A stretch of 64,000 nt of DNA, taken from contig NZ_CP137338.1 of assembly GCF_044923475.1 (NCBI RefSeq), positions 2,790,001-2,854,000 of the forward strand. The letters run 5' to 3'. The translations under genes were made by a program, and so were the position numbers. Source of the DNA: JAAURS01 sp044923475 (GTDB lineage: Bacteria > Cyanobacteriota > Cyanobacteriia > Thermosynechococcales > Thermosynechococcaceae). Below are positions 17,603 to 26,689 of this stretch, piece after piece. Each line of letters begins with the position of its first letter. The first letter of the stretch is position 1. The notes beneath the pieces are model-generated. The model did not search any database and was not told where the DNA came from. It worked only from the letters and a program-made list of their open reading frames with translations.

Positions 17603-18893
17603 GTACAGCTTGGCGTAAGTTTCTCATGCATCTAAGCGGTCAAAGGCTTGCCCTTATAAGTCCACTTAAACGGCTTTGCCATCGTGCGGTTAAAGTATTC
17701 GATAAACTCCAGGATACGGGTTCTGAGGTGAGCCTTACTGGTGAAGCTCGAGCGCCGCAATAACTTACGCACCAAAATGCTAAACCAAATCTCAATCTGA
17801 TTGAGCCAAGAGCAATGTTTAGGGGTGAAATGTAACACCAGACGGTGAGCGGGGTCTCTCAAGAAAGCAGCGCGGGTCGCCATCGATTTGAGAATGCCAG
17901 ACTTACCCTTTTCTCCCAATGCAGGAAACTGCGGTTCAAGTTCAGCGACGATACGGACTAATGCTTCAGATTGATGGGTATTGAGACAGTCCATCACCAG
18001 GTGCGTCTTCAGCGCGTCTGGATCCTGAGCCAGCAGTGCCCTGATATGGGTGTCCAAATCTTCCTCCGTGCGGCTGTCTCCTACGTCAGCCTGAGCAATG
18101 CGACCACTGGCGACGTTAAATGAAGCAATCAGCGCCTGAGTGCCATGCCGGAGGTACTCGAACTCAACTTTTACACCACGTCCCGGCTTCATGGGAATAT
18201 CTGGCATCCGACGCTCCAAGGCTTGAATTCCCGTCATCTCGTCTAAACTGAAGGTCATCTCTCCCCGTTCGGCTCTCTCGAGCGCTAATTCATAGACCTC
18301 GCAGATATCTTCGACCTTGGCTTTGAATGCTGGGTCGGGGGGGGATGTAACCAGTAACCACTCTGATGAGGTTTGAGGTCTGCTTCTGCCAGGAGTCTTC
18401 CGACATGCCGTGGACTAATGCTCTCAACGATCTTTTGCGCGATCAGCTCATCGGCAAGTTCTCGAGGGGTCCAATGACTGATGGGACGACCATATTTCTC
18501 GGGTGGGTCGCACGCTAGGGCATAGAGCTCAGTGAGTTGTTCTAAGGTGAAGGTTGCTGGCTTTCCACAGCGAGCTGCATCCTCTAGACGCGCCTCTACT
18601 GACAACTTACGATCGCTCAGTTCTAGCCATCGGTTGCGCCATAACCGACTGGTGTCTTTGGTGATGTTCAGTGCGCGTGATATTTCTCCATGACTTTCTC
18701 CTGCTGATGCACGTAGGATAATTTTGGCTCTCAGGGCGATCTGTTGTGCCGTGCTCGAACGCCTCAAGAGTTTCTCTAAATCCGCTTTCTCTGACTCACT
18801 GAGTTTGATGGGCTTTGCTGACAGTTGGGGCATCGCTTTGAAGCCTCTTCTCTTCTACCTCTCAATGGTAGATCTACTTTAGCCAAGCTGTAC
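17603..18893 (-). mobile_element. IS630-family insertion sequence
   Basis: The inverted repeats begin GTACAGCTTGGC at 17603 and end with its complement at 18893. TA dinucleotides flank both ends (17601-17602 and 18894-18895), the duplication expected of IS630/Tc1-type elements. The element is about 1.29 kb and carries a transposase in two frames on the minus strand. Removing the element and one TA restores the host frame exactly. Confidence 0.9.
17632..18833 (-). CDS. IS630-family transposase in two frames joined at a C8 tract
   Basis: The N-terminal frame (18285-18833) carries the helix-turn-helix part (SLxALNITKDTSRLWRNRW-like, and a winged region). The C-terminal frame (17632-18258, extended back to 18336) carries the DDE domain: FSLDEMTGIQ, LVMDCLNTHQS and LNQIEIWFS supply the acidic residues. 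A -1 shift, or one added base, at a run of eight C (plus-strand G8, 18337-18344) joins HPPP to DPAFKAKVEDICEV without loss. This could be programmed frameshifting or transcript slippage, as used by other IS630 members, or a mutation. Confidence 0.8.
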
Positions 18894-19199
18894 TAGTCAT
18901 GTGTCCCGGCGGATGCGAGCGCACGGAAATCGAGTACCGCGAGTTATTGAAACAAGCCGGATTTGAACTGATGTGGATCGTTCCGACTCAGACCATTGCA
19001 AGCATAATTGAAGGAGTGCCGCTCTAGGTCGAGCGCTTCCCCCAACGATCGCAAGAGGGTCGGAGGCCGATCGCCAGTTAGTTTCGGGTCGCTTGGGTTG
19101 GGCGGCGCGGGTAGAACCGTCGCGCCGATGGGGACTGCATCGACAAATGGCGATCGCGCCGTGGGAGCGTCTCGATCGACCCTCACGACGGCTGGGTGA

Positions 19200-19493
19200 G
19201 CAACCTTCAGTCCTGACGGCCAGACCGTTGCCAGCGTTGGCGAAGACGGTACCATCCAACTTTGGGATACTCAGCAAGGAACATTGCTAAAGTCCTTAAA
19301 AGGACATGAAGGGATGACCCAGGCGATCGCCTTCAGCCGCAACGGCAAGCTGTTAGCCAGCAGCGGGAAAATCGCTCAATTGAGCGGGCATTCCGATCTG
19401 GTCAACGCGATCGCCCTCAGCCCCGACGGGAAGCGGTTGGCGAGCGGCAGCGCGGACAAAACTGTCAAAATTTGGCGCATCGAGGTGCTTTAG
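19200..19493 (+). pseudogene. WD40-repeat protein remnant
   Basis: The frame opens after a TGA at 19197 and reads FSPDGQTVASVGEDGTIQLW, then a second damaged repeat and a full third repeat, GHSDLVNAIALSPDGKRLAS, ending KIWRIEVL. This is the C-terminal tail of a WD40 beta-propeller protein. There is no start codon with a ribosome binding site, and too few blades remain to close a propeller. The second repeat lacks its WD segment, which suggests an internal deletion. The 170 bases upstream hold nothing recognisable. Confidence 0.7.
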
Positions 19494-19543
19494 CCAACCC
19501 CTAGTGTTCCATGGGTAACTGGTCGGTTTTACTAGCAAAAATT

Positions 19544-19572
19544 CTTTAGCCGTCGGTAAGCGGCGGCTAAAG
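19544..19572 (+). terminator. Possible hairpin terminator
   Basis: A 9-bp stem, CTTTAGCCG (19544-19552) with CGGCTAAAG (19564-19572), is followed after a few bases by a T-rich stretch (TTGTTTTT). It lies 50 bases after the WD40 remnant. The rest of the interval to 19845 shows no gene. Confidence 0.35.
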
Positions 19573-19845
19573 ATGTTGTTTTTAACTGCCACGAAAATCA
19601 CTATATTAATTGAGACGATTGCCGCTCAGGTTATCAAACTGTATGCTATCCACTTGATATTTGAAGCTATTTTTGTACAAAATGCTTTAGAATGCACAAA
19701 CCTAGCCCATCTCCCCGTCCTAGAAGATCTCAGCTTAATGTCCCTCGCCTAAGCATTCATTTTTATGAGGTTCGTACGCATCTGAGCAACAGTCTGTGAT
19801 TAGCTAACTTTTCATCTATCGACAGCTTAGGTGCTGCGTTAATCG

Positions 19846-21513
19846 ATGACTCATCGTAATCTTGCTCAAAATAAGCCTCAAAAAAGACATCATGTGTTTG
19901 CTATCTATCGCAAACCCATTTTTTTGATTATTTTTATTAGCGTCTTACCAACCGTCATTTTGTTGATCATTTCCTATTTCCAGGAGACTGCCGCAGCAAA
20001 AGCCGATTTGGAAGGCATGGTCGGAATAGCGACGGCTGAGACGAATGCACTGCTAGAGGACGCTGAAGCTAGGCTCCGTCGAAGCAACATCGATCTTCAA
20101 GCTGCCGACAATCAAACTGCCGCCAATATTTTGAAACGACAAATCTATAATGATTTTCGGTTTCGGGAAGCAGGTCTTATCAATCCTGAAGGGTTATTGG
20201 CAGTATCGAGCTTAGGCGTTTTAGACAAGCCTGTCCCTGTCTCTGCCATCATGTCTCAGTTCAATCCTAACAATCCTGAACTCCAGATTTTAGGGCCGGG
20301 CAGAACGAAACTCATGCAGGAAAATTCTATTCTTTTCGTATTGCAGGGGTCTGGTCGCATTGGCAGAACTTATCTATTGGTCGATCCAGCAATTATCACT
20401 TATTTTCTGAAGTTAATCCCCAATCAAAATTCAGGACCCTATGGGTTTATTGCCCTAGTCAAAAACGATCGGCATCTGCTGAGCGGCATTGGAGCCGTTC
20501 CTCAAGATATTTCTACTAGCCTAAAGGATTCTTCCTTTGACACCATACGATATTCTCAAACCACTAAAGATAGGAACATTAAAACGGTCGGGGGCATGAA
20601 CCGCAGGTGGGCGCTGCGATATTGGCTGCAAAAGTTGCTCGTTGCTGCTCCAGTCACTATCGCGATTAGCGGGGTTCTCAGCTATCTCTTCATCCGTCAG
20701 CTCCGTCAGGTGAATGGTTTAGAGTATGAGGTGAAACGCGGCATTATCGAAGATGAATTTGAGATTCACTACCAGCCAATCATGGACTTGGACACAAGGC
20801 AGTGTATTGGATCGGAGGCATTACTGCGATGGCGACATCCACAACGCGGTTTGCTCTATCCAGGTCTTTTTATTCCGATTGCCGAGCAGACCGGGCTGAT
20901 CGTACCCATGACCGAGCGGCTGCTGGAGAAAGCGATTCAAGATCAGGCCACATTTGGAAAGCGGGTTCCAGGATTTTATACCTCTGTGAATCTCTCTCCT
21001 ACTCAACTCAATAAGGGCGATGTAGACCGTCTGATTCAGATTTTGGGATCTGCCAAAAATTGCCCTGAATTTAGGATCGCATTTGAAATCACTGAAAATA
21101 AGCTAATTGAAGAACAGGGAGAGGTGGTTCAAGATGCGATCGCTCGCCTCAAGCAGTGGGGATGTCGTTTTGCCATTGATGATTTTGGAACCGGGTACTC
21201 TAATATTGCCTATTTACAAAAGCTCGATCTGGATCAGCTGAAGCTAGATCAGCTCTTTATCAAGGGACTCGAACACGACAACAATATGATGCAGATTGTG
21301 GATAGCCTAATCGATCTTGGAAATCGGCTCGGCCTGACACTCATTGCTGAAGGCATAGAGACCGAAGCACAATACCAGTACATTAGGGATCGAGGTGTCC
21401 GTTATGGGCAGGGGTGGCTCTTTTCGGTACCCCTACCGTTTGAAGAATTTGAACAGTTTCTTCGGGTATCCACTGAGCTTGACTTTATTCAATTACGCTG
21501 CATAACACAGTAG
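19846..21513 (+). CDS. Membrane-bound EAL-domain c-di-GMP phosphodiesterase
   Basis: 555 aa. One membrane segment (about 24-43), a periplasmic sensor domain (about 50-255), a second membrane segment (about 265-285), and an EAL domain (about 296-545). Catalytic residues appear intact: the EAL triplet at 324-326, NLSP, the EITE glutamate, DDFGTGYS with both Asp, the KLDQ lysine, and AEGIET. There is no GGDEF partner, so it should only degrade c-di-GMP. The two-helix plus periplasmic layout resembles CSS-motif EAL proteins, but I did not find the CSS cysteines. The gene stands alone with about 350 bases upstream. Confidence 0.9.
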   Translation: MTHRNLAQNKPQKRHHVFAIYRKPIFLIIFISVLPTVILLIISYFQETAAAKADLEGMVGIATAETNALLEDAEARLRRSNIDLQAADNQTAANILKRQIYNDFRFREAGLINPEGLLAVSSLGVLDKPVPVSAIMSQFNPNNPELQILGPGRTKLMQENSILFVLQGSGRIGRTYLLVDPAIITYFLKLIPNQNSGPYGFIALVKNDRHLLSGIGAVPQDISTSLKDSSFDTIRYSQTTKDRNIKTVGGMNRRWALRYWLQKLLVAAPVTIAISGVLSYLFIRQLRQVNGLEYEVKRGIIEDEFEIHYQPIMDLDTRQCIGSEALLRWRHPQRGLLYPGLFIPIAEQTGLIVPMTERLLEKAIQDQATFGKRVPGFYTSVNLSPTQLNKGDVDRLIQILGSAKNCPEFRIAFEITENKLIEEQGEVVQDAIARLKQWGCRFAIDDFGTGYSNIAYLQKLDLDQLKLDQLFIKGLEHDNNMMQIVDSLIDLGNRLGLTLIAEGIETEAQYQYIRDRGVRYGQGWLFSVPLPFEEFEQFLRVSTELDFIQLRCITQ

Positions 21514-21795
21514 ATCAGTTCAGAACTGGAGTATTTCTGGAGGGACTTTTTGAAGTGTAGCGTTTTGAGTAGACATTTCAAAAAGTTTGGCAGACCACAG
21601 GGAGCGGCGAACTTCGGCCAAAGCATCAATGACACGATTTGGAAGCTAGCACTCAAAAAAGGGGCTGGAACCTAGCATTCTCGTTGTCAGACCCAAAGTC
21701 TAAAACGCCCGAAAGCCTTCTTTGACACGATTTTTAAAGTAACCTGCCAAGCTGTGTGCTTTAGCCCTCCCTCCCTTGGCCGACAAACCGACGGA
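21514..21795. other. Intergenic, possible decayed gene tail
   Basis: Between the EAL gene and flv2 (convergent) I see no intact gene. On the minus strand around 21690-21775 a short frame reads AHSLAGYFKNRVKEGFRAF before a stop, which looks like a protein C-terminus, but I cannot name it. Confidence 0.3.
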
Positions 21796-23523
21796 CTACT
21801 GCGCAGCCGCTTTGCGATAGTGAATGGCAGTTACCCCTTCGCGATCGAGCAGTTCGCCGCGATCGACAGTGGCGTAAACCAACCAGCGATCGCCCGCTTC
21901 CATCCGATTCTGCACCGTACATTCCACATAGGCCAATGCCTCATCCAAAATCAGACAGCCATTTTGAGCGGCGTGGGTGCTGAGTTTGCCCAAAGCCTCC
22001 CCGTCCGCATTGGCGGAGAAATGGCGGCGGAGATTGCGACCTTCTCTGAGCACGTTCAGGACAAATCGATCGCCCGGTTGAATCATCAAGCCAGCGCGTT
22101 GCGCTTCGCCGACCGCCAGGATCAATCCCGGCGGGTTGAAGCTGGCTTGAGAGACCCAAGAGGTCAGAAATCCCCGATGAGTATTGTTCCAAGCCGTTGT
22201 AACCACGCAGAGCGAACCGATGATGCGCCCGACGGCCTGCTCCGTGCGATCGACGGGGGTTGCGGTTTGCGCTTGGCGAGGGCTGCGGAGTTTTTTGGAC
22301 TTTTTGAGCGCTTGGGCAAATTCGCGGCCTGCGGTGGCGCACTGCTCGATCGCGTCTTCCGTAGGGCTAAAGCGAACGCGGATCGGGTCGAAGCCAAAGC
22401 GATAGTTGGCATCTTGAAGTTTGCCTTCAATTAAATCCACCGCTTCCCCGCTCCAGCCGTAGGAGCCAAAGACACCCGCCAGTTTGGTTTTGGGAGCCGC
22501 AGACAAAATCGAACCGAGGGCTGTCTGAATTTGGGCGGGCGCGTGACCGCCAAGGGTGGGGGAACCGATGATAAATCCATCGCAAGCTTCAACGGCACGG
22601 GTAATCTCGGCAGGGTCTGCGAGTTCGCAATTGATGGATTCCACCGCTACATCGGATTGGATGAGTCCTCGGGCGATCGCACCTGCCAAAATCGCCGTAT
22701 TGCCGTAGGCCGACGCGTAGAGCAGCGCGACCCGCAATTCCTGCTGTTCTTGCGCTTGGCACCATTGGCGGTAGTCGTAGGTAAAGCGGCTCAGGCTAAA
22801 GCGCACGACAGGACCGTGGGCGGGCGCGTAGCATTGAGCGTTGACAGTCGCGAGTTTGTCGAGGGCAGTTTCGACCTGTTTGGCCTGGGGGGCGTGGAGA
22901 CAGTCGAAGTAGTAACGGCGATCGCCGTCGAGCTGCTTCCAGTTTTCATCAAATAGTGCGTCTTCGCAAACGTGGGTGCCAAAAAACTTATCGGTATAGA
23001 GAATGCGAGTGGCTGGATCGAAAGTCGCGAGAGCATCGGGCCAATTGGGGGTGGGCACGAACATAAATTGCAGGTTGTGGCCTTGCCCTAAATCCAGGGT
23101 TTCGTCGCCCCGCACGGTTTGAATTTTGAGGTTCCAGTGGGGGAAAGCGGTTTTGAGTCCGTTGGCTGCAGGTTTGGAACACAGCAAAGTTGCCTGAGGC
23201 GCTCGAGCGAGGAGTTCTTTGAGCGTTGCAATGCGGTTGGGATTGACGTGACCGAGCAAAATGTAGTCGATCTGGGTCAGCGCAATCCGATCTTGCAGGG
23301 TCTGAAGGTAAATTTGGGTAAAAGATTCCCCTGGCGGGTCAAAGAGGAGGGTCTTGTCGGCACGAATGAGGTAGGAGTTGGCCGTGGTGCCGCGCTGGCG
23401 AGCGTATTCCGCTTCAAACTTGAGTCGGTCCCAGGTGCGCGATCGCAGAACCCTCGTATTCACTCCAATTTCAGCGACCTGCACGTCGCGAGGTTTTGCG
23501 GCGATCGGCGTTGGTAAATTCAT
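21796..23523 (-). CDS. flv2: Flavodiiron protein Flv2-type (non-canonical diiron site)
   Basis: 575 aa. Order: metallo-beta-lactamase-like diiron domain (about 1-265), flavodoxin domain (about 266-410) and a C-terminal flavin reductase domain (about 430-575), the three-domain layout specific to oxygenic phototrophs. The diiron ligand motif HxExDH is replaced by HVNPNR, and the next His by Asn (NPNWPD), as reported for Flv1/Flv2, so catalysis must rely on a heterodimer partner. That partner is Flv4, encoded upstream in the same operon. The Flv2/Flv4 pair takes electrons from the photosystem II acceptor side and is induced at low CO2. Confidence 0.9.
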   Translation of the reverse strand: MNLPTPIAAKPRDVQVAEIGVNTRVLRSRTWDRLKFEAEYARQRGTTANSYLIRADKTLLFDPPGESFTQIYLQTLQDRIALTQIDYILLGHVNPNRIATLKELLARAPQATLLCSKPAANGLKTAFPHWNLKIQTVRGDETLDLGQGHNLQFMFVPTPNWPDALATFDPATRILYTDKFFGTHVCEDALFDENWKQLDGDRRYYFDCLHAPQAKQVETALDKLATVNAQCYAPAHGPVVRFSLSRFTYDYRQWCQAQEQQELRVALLYASAYGNTAILAGAIARGLIQSDVAVESINCELADPAEITRAVEACDGFIIGSPTLGGHAPAQIQTALGSILSAAPKTKLAGVFGSYGWSGEAVDLIEGKLQDANYRFGFDPIRVRFSPTEDAIEQCATAGREFAQALKKSKKLRSPRQAQTATPVDRTEQAVGRIIGSLCVVTTAWNNTHRGFLTSWVSQASFNPPGLILAVGEAQRAGLMIQPGDRFVLNVLREGRNLRRHFSANADGEALGKLSTHAAQNGCLILDEALAYVECTVQNRMEAGDRWLVYATVDRGELLDREGVTAIHYRKAAAQ

Positions 23524-23550
23524 GATTGCTATCCTTTGGAGTTGTTTCAG

Positions 23551-24132
23551 TTACTGGATTTCTTGTAAGGATGGATGCAAGGTCTCAATAATGGGAAGGC
23601 CATTGGCAAGGGGAATATTGTGGGAACGTTCATTTTCCTCGCTCGACTCATGCATTGCGCGGTAACGTTGCGATACGGCTTGTTCTGGATCGATACCTTC
23701 AAAAGTGGGGGGCAGCCAGACTCGACTGACGAGCAATGCGCCTAGGCTGAGAAGAAACGCGCAGGTGGCTAATACTTGAGGCCAGGGTGTTTCCAAGACG
23801 CCGCGCACGATCATTTCGCGAAGGACGGACACGATCGAAACTTCTACGGCAACGCCGATCGATACGCGGTGCTCTTGGAGGTAAATAATTAACAGCCGAA
23901 ACAGTTCGACCAAAATGAGCAGAAATAAAATATCGGAGGTGACGGAGGGAAAGTCTAAGGGTGGCAGCAGAGATAATGCGGTTTCGTAGAGTTGCACCAG
24001 CATCAGGGAAAACAAGCTCATGCACAGGGAAATGACAATCACATCCTGAACGGATTCCAGCACGCGGATCATGCGCCCACTGTTGAGCCAGGTGTTATTG
24101 GGGGAAGAATAGGATTTGATTTGGTTTTCCAT
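23551..24132 (-). CDS. Sll0218-like membrane protein of the flv4-flv2 operon
   Basis: About 193 aa with three or four membrane helices (for example VISLCMSLFSLMLVQLY and FLLILVELFRLLIIYL) and a hydrophilic C-terminus. Its fold resembles PsiE-like proteins. It lies between flv4 and flv2 on the same strand with a 27-base gap to flv2. In Synechocystis the middle gene sll0218 is needed to stabilise photosystem II complexes. I chose the ATG at 24132, preceded by GGAG at 8 bases; the longer frame to 24177 begins inside a dispersed palindromic repeat and is unlikely. Confidence 0.8.
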   Translation of the reverse strand: MENQIKSYSSPNNTWLNSGRMIRVLESVQDVIVISLCMSLFSLMLVQLYETALSLLPPLDFPSVTSDILFLLILVELFRLLIIYLQEHRVSIGVAVEVSIVSVLREMIVRGVLETPWPQVLATCAFLLSLGALLVSRVWLPPTFEGIDPEQAVSQRYRAMHESSEENERSHNIPLANGLPIIETLHPSLQEIQ

Positions 24133-24165
24133 GGTTTTCTGCTCCGGCTGTTGGGAAAAGTGGGC

Positions 24166-24266
24166 GTAGGGGCGCAAGGCTTTGCGCCCCTACAGAATAT
24201 TTCGCCTATTTGACTTGTGTCAGCATTGGTCGTCTGGAAGAGGGCGCAAGGTATGTGCGCCCCTAC
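24166..24266. repeat. Two copies of a GTAGGGGCGCA...TGCGCCCCTAC palindrome
   Basis: Copy 1 (24166-24193) is a near-perfect hairpin with arms GTAGGGGCGCA and TGCGCCCCTAC. Copy 2 (24241-24266) has the same right arm and a shortened left arm. They lie in the flv4-to-sll0218 gap, where they could form transcript hairpins and set the ratio of the two proteins. Confidence 0.75.
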
Positions 24267-24299
24267 AGGATGGATTGCAATAAAAAAACAACCCTTTCC

Positions 24300-26033
24300 T
24301 TAGTAATGGTTGCCAACTTTGCGATGGTGAACGGCAGTTACCCCTTGGGCCTTCGCTACTCGCCCCGCTTGCACCGAGCTATAAATGACCCAGTGATCGC
24401 CGCAGTCCATCCGGCTGGTGACTTCGCATTCCATATAGGCCAACGCATCGGCCAAAATGGGCGAGCCGTTGCTGGCATCGTAGGTTTTGATTCCGGCAAA
24501 TCGATCGGCCCCCGGTGGAAACCGTTTTAGAAAATGCCGCATGAGCGGTTGGTAATTGTCTTCTTCCAGCACGTTCAGGACAAACCGATCGCCACAGTGC
24601 AACAGCGCCTCGATGGCGCGGTCCTTCGCCACGGCGATCGCCACGCCCAGCGGACTCAGGCTGGCCTGCGTCACCCAAGAGGCCAACATCGCACTGGCGA
24701 TCTCATTCTCAGGGGTACCTTTGCGGGCGGTAATGATATACAGTCCGCCGCTGAGCCGACCTAAGGCCCGATCTAAATCCGTATCCAGGGATTTCATCTG
24801 TTTGACCGCGCGATCGCGGGTCAACCACTGTCCCAGGTCGGTTCCGGCCTCTTCGCAAAGTTGGTCTAGGGCTACGGTCGGCGGCTCCTTTAGCAAAATG
24901 GGCGGAAATAGCTCCGTTACGCCAACCTCTCGGAATTTGTTGCGGAGCGGATACAGAGGCTCATCGTGGCTGCCGCCGGATTCAAAGAACCCGATCGCCT
25001 GTTTGCTATGGGCTGCAGCCAAGATGGTGCTGAGGTTGGTTTGCGCGACGGCATCTTCCTGGGAGGGCATCCCGATCGCGATGCCTGCCGCAGTATTCAC
25101 CAAATCCAGCACGTCTTGCCGATCGATGTCGCTCAGATCGATGAGTTCCACTTCAACGCCCGTTTTGGCAATCCCCAGGCTGATTTGCTGCGCTAAGTGG
25201 TGGCTGTATCCGTAGCCCTCGCAATAGAACACCGACACGATCGGTTCCGAGCTGGCTTGGGCCGCGCTCCATTCGCGGTAGCAGTTCACCCAATTCGCGC
25301 GGTGATGCTTGAGAAGGGGACCATGTCCCGTGGCGATCGTTTCAATCGTCAGCGGTTCCATGCGCTTGATGGCGGCTAATACCGATCGCGCGTTTGGCCC
25401 CATCAAGCAGTCGTAGTAAGTTTTGAAGTCGGCCTCTAGGATCTGAGGGACTTCATCAAAGACATGGTCGTCACAGTAGTGCATCCCAAAGGCATCGCAG
25501 GTAAACAGCGTCTGGGTTTTGGCGTCGTAGGTAAAAATCGTATCCGGCCAATGCAGGTTGGGTGCGCTGATGAATTCCAACTCGCGACCTTTGCCGAGGT
25601 CGAGGCGATCGCCCTGTTTCACGACCCGCGACTGAAAAGGACGATGCACCATATTCTCTAAAAACTGAATCGCCACCTTTGCCCCTACAACCGTGACTTG
25701 AGGCGCTAACGCCAGAACGTCAGCGATCAAACCGCTGTGATCTGGTTCCGTGTGGCTCACGATCAGGTAATCCAGCGTGAAAAGATCGATGGCTCCCTTT
25801 AATGCATCGATATATAAGGTGCGAAATTTTTGATGGGAGGTATCGATGAGCGCGGTTTTATCGCCTCGCAGGATAAATGAATTATAGGTAGTGCCGTTCT
25901 GGAGTTCGAATTCAATATCAAAGCGATCGCGGTCCCAATCCAGCGATCGGATCGTGGTGGTGTCGGGCGCGATCTCTAAAGTTTGGAGCGTGATGCGGCT
26001 TGGCGCCTGCGATCGTTCTTGGAGTAAAACCAT
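24300..26033 (-). CDS. flv4: Flavodiiron protein Flv4-type (canonical diiron site)
   Basis: 577 aa with the same three domains as flv2: diiron (about 1-270), flavodoxin (about 270-415) and flavin reductase (about 430-577). The diiron motif is intact: SHTEPDHS supplies H, E, D and H; NLHWPD, CDAFGMH and ATGHGP supply the remaining ligands. It is therefore the catalytic half of a Flv2/Flv4 heterodimer. First gene of the minus-strand operon; 655 bases separate it from the divergent bicarbonate/nitrate transporter operon. Confidence 0.92.
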   Translation of the reverse strand: MVLLQERSQAPSRITLQTLEIAPDTTTIRSLDWDRDRFDIEFELQNGTTYNSFILRGDKTALIDTSHQKFRTLYIDALKGAIDLFTLDYLIVSHTEPDHSGLIADVLALAPQVTVVGAKVAIQFLENMVHRPFQSRVVKQGDRLDLGKGRELEFISAPNLHWPDTIFTYDAKTQTLFTCDAFGMHYCDDHVFDEVPQILEADFKTYYDCLMGPNARSVLAAIKRMEPLTIETIATGHGPLLKHHRANWVNCYREWSAAQASSEPIVSVFYCEGYGYSHHLAQQISLGIAKTGVEVELIDLSDIDRQDVLDLVNTAAGIAIGMPSQEDAVAQTNLSTILAAAHSKQAIGFFESGGSHDEPLYPLRNKFREVGVTELFPPILLKEPPTVALDQLCEEAGTDLGQWLTRDRAVKQMKSLDTDLDRALGRLSGGLYIITARKGTPENEIASAMLASWVTQASLSPLGVAIAVAKDRAIEALLHCGDRFVLNVLEEDNYQPLMRHFLKRFPPGADRFAGIKTYDASNGSPILADALAYMECEVTSRMDCGDHWVIYSSVQAGRVAKAQGVTAVHHRKVGNHY

Positions 26034-26207
26034 AAATCCCCTACCTCATAGATTTTATAATCGGTTTTCCAAACTTTGTTGACTGGCGTCTATTTTCGAA
26101 GGCATCAACACTTCTTAGAAAATCTCTATGCTTGGATTTAAAAATCCAGTCTCTCAACCTCACGATAAAGAGGATGTTGCTAAAACGCAATATAGATTTT
26201 ATATTTA

Positions 26208-26220
26208 TTACTTTTTGTAA
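26208..26220. promoter_or_regulatory. Candidate LysR-type operator TTA-N7-TAA (flv4 side)
   Basis: TTA, seven bases, TAA. CmpR/CbbR/NdhR-type regulators recognise TTA-N7/8-TAA. The region is AT-rich, so chance is possible. Confidence 0.35.
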
Positions 26221-26442
26221 AAATAGATTGTGTCTATCTTCGGATCCAGAACATTATGCGCCTCAAGATTGCGATCCCCAAGGATGGCAGCGACAGAGCC
26301 AGGGAATTGCAATAAAAGCTCCATCTCCATCAACCTCAAAGCTTATGCTTTTAAGCTGTCAACCTCTCGGCGGCAAACTGCGTTCGCTGCAAGAGCCAAC
26401 GCTGAGTCCCCATCAGAGCTAAACTAAAATAGATAAAATCTA

Positions 26443-26462
26443 TTAGATTTATTAAAAAATAA
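26443..26462. promoter_or_regulatory. Two overlapping LysR-type motifs (transporter side)
   Basis: TTA-N7-TAA at 26443-26455 overlaps TTA-N8-TAA at 26449-26462. Just before them is the inverted repeat ATAGAT-AAA-ATCTAT. They lie about 230 bases ahead of the small peptide gene. Confidence 0.4.
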
Positions 26463-26689
26463 GACTTTTATCTATTCCTGTTCGAGGGTATCATCAATTC
26501 AATGTTTGAAGCCTAACCATTCAAAACGTCTTGGGTGCGCGATCCCCGTCACTCACTTCATGAATGATCCTTGATTCAAATACAGCTTTGTTAACCATTG
26601 ATATTCAGCATTTATTTGATGGTATCAATCCAGGAAAATGCAGAACTCAATTCTGTAATGACTCATTTTCAAATATAAGGAGCATCGTC

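Larger units (their letters stand above)
17474..19027 (+). pseudogene. O-methyltransferase C-terminal remnant split by an IS630 element
   Basis: The left part (17474-17602) reads AIAILKRCREVM, then IVEQVIPPGNEPF and LLDLNMLV. The right part (18894-19027) reads MCPGGCERTEIEYRELL, then GFELMWIVPT and SIIEGVPL and a stop. Joined with one copy of the TA target, the frame is continuous and matches the end of SAM-dependent O-methyltransferases of the hydroxyneurosporene/acetylserotonin type. The N-terminal two thirds, including the SAM-binding core, are missing; the remnant begins directly after the LptF/G stop. It is therefore doubly broken: truncated first or later, and interrupted by the transposon. 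Confidence 0.8.
26034..26689. promoter_or_regulatory. Long divergent control region between flv4 and the ABC transporter operon
   Basis: About 655 bases without a convincing gene. It is AT-rich at 26170-26230 and 26410-26480, with several ATAGAT/ATCTAT inverted repeats and LysR-type TTA-N7/8-TAA motifs, listed separately. Both operons it separates are of types known to respond to low inorganic carbon. Confidence 0.5.

Noticed and set aside
21754..22434. 226-aa plus-strand frame
   Set aside because: Antisense shadow of flv2, which has clear domains and motifs on the other strand.
24556..25215. 219-aa plus-strand frame, rich in Ser and Arg
   Set aside because: Antisense shadow of flv4; composition is that of a complement of a coding frame.
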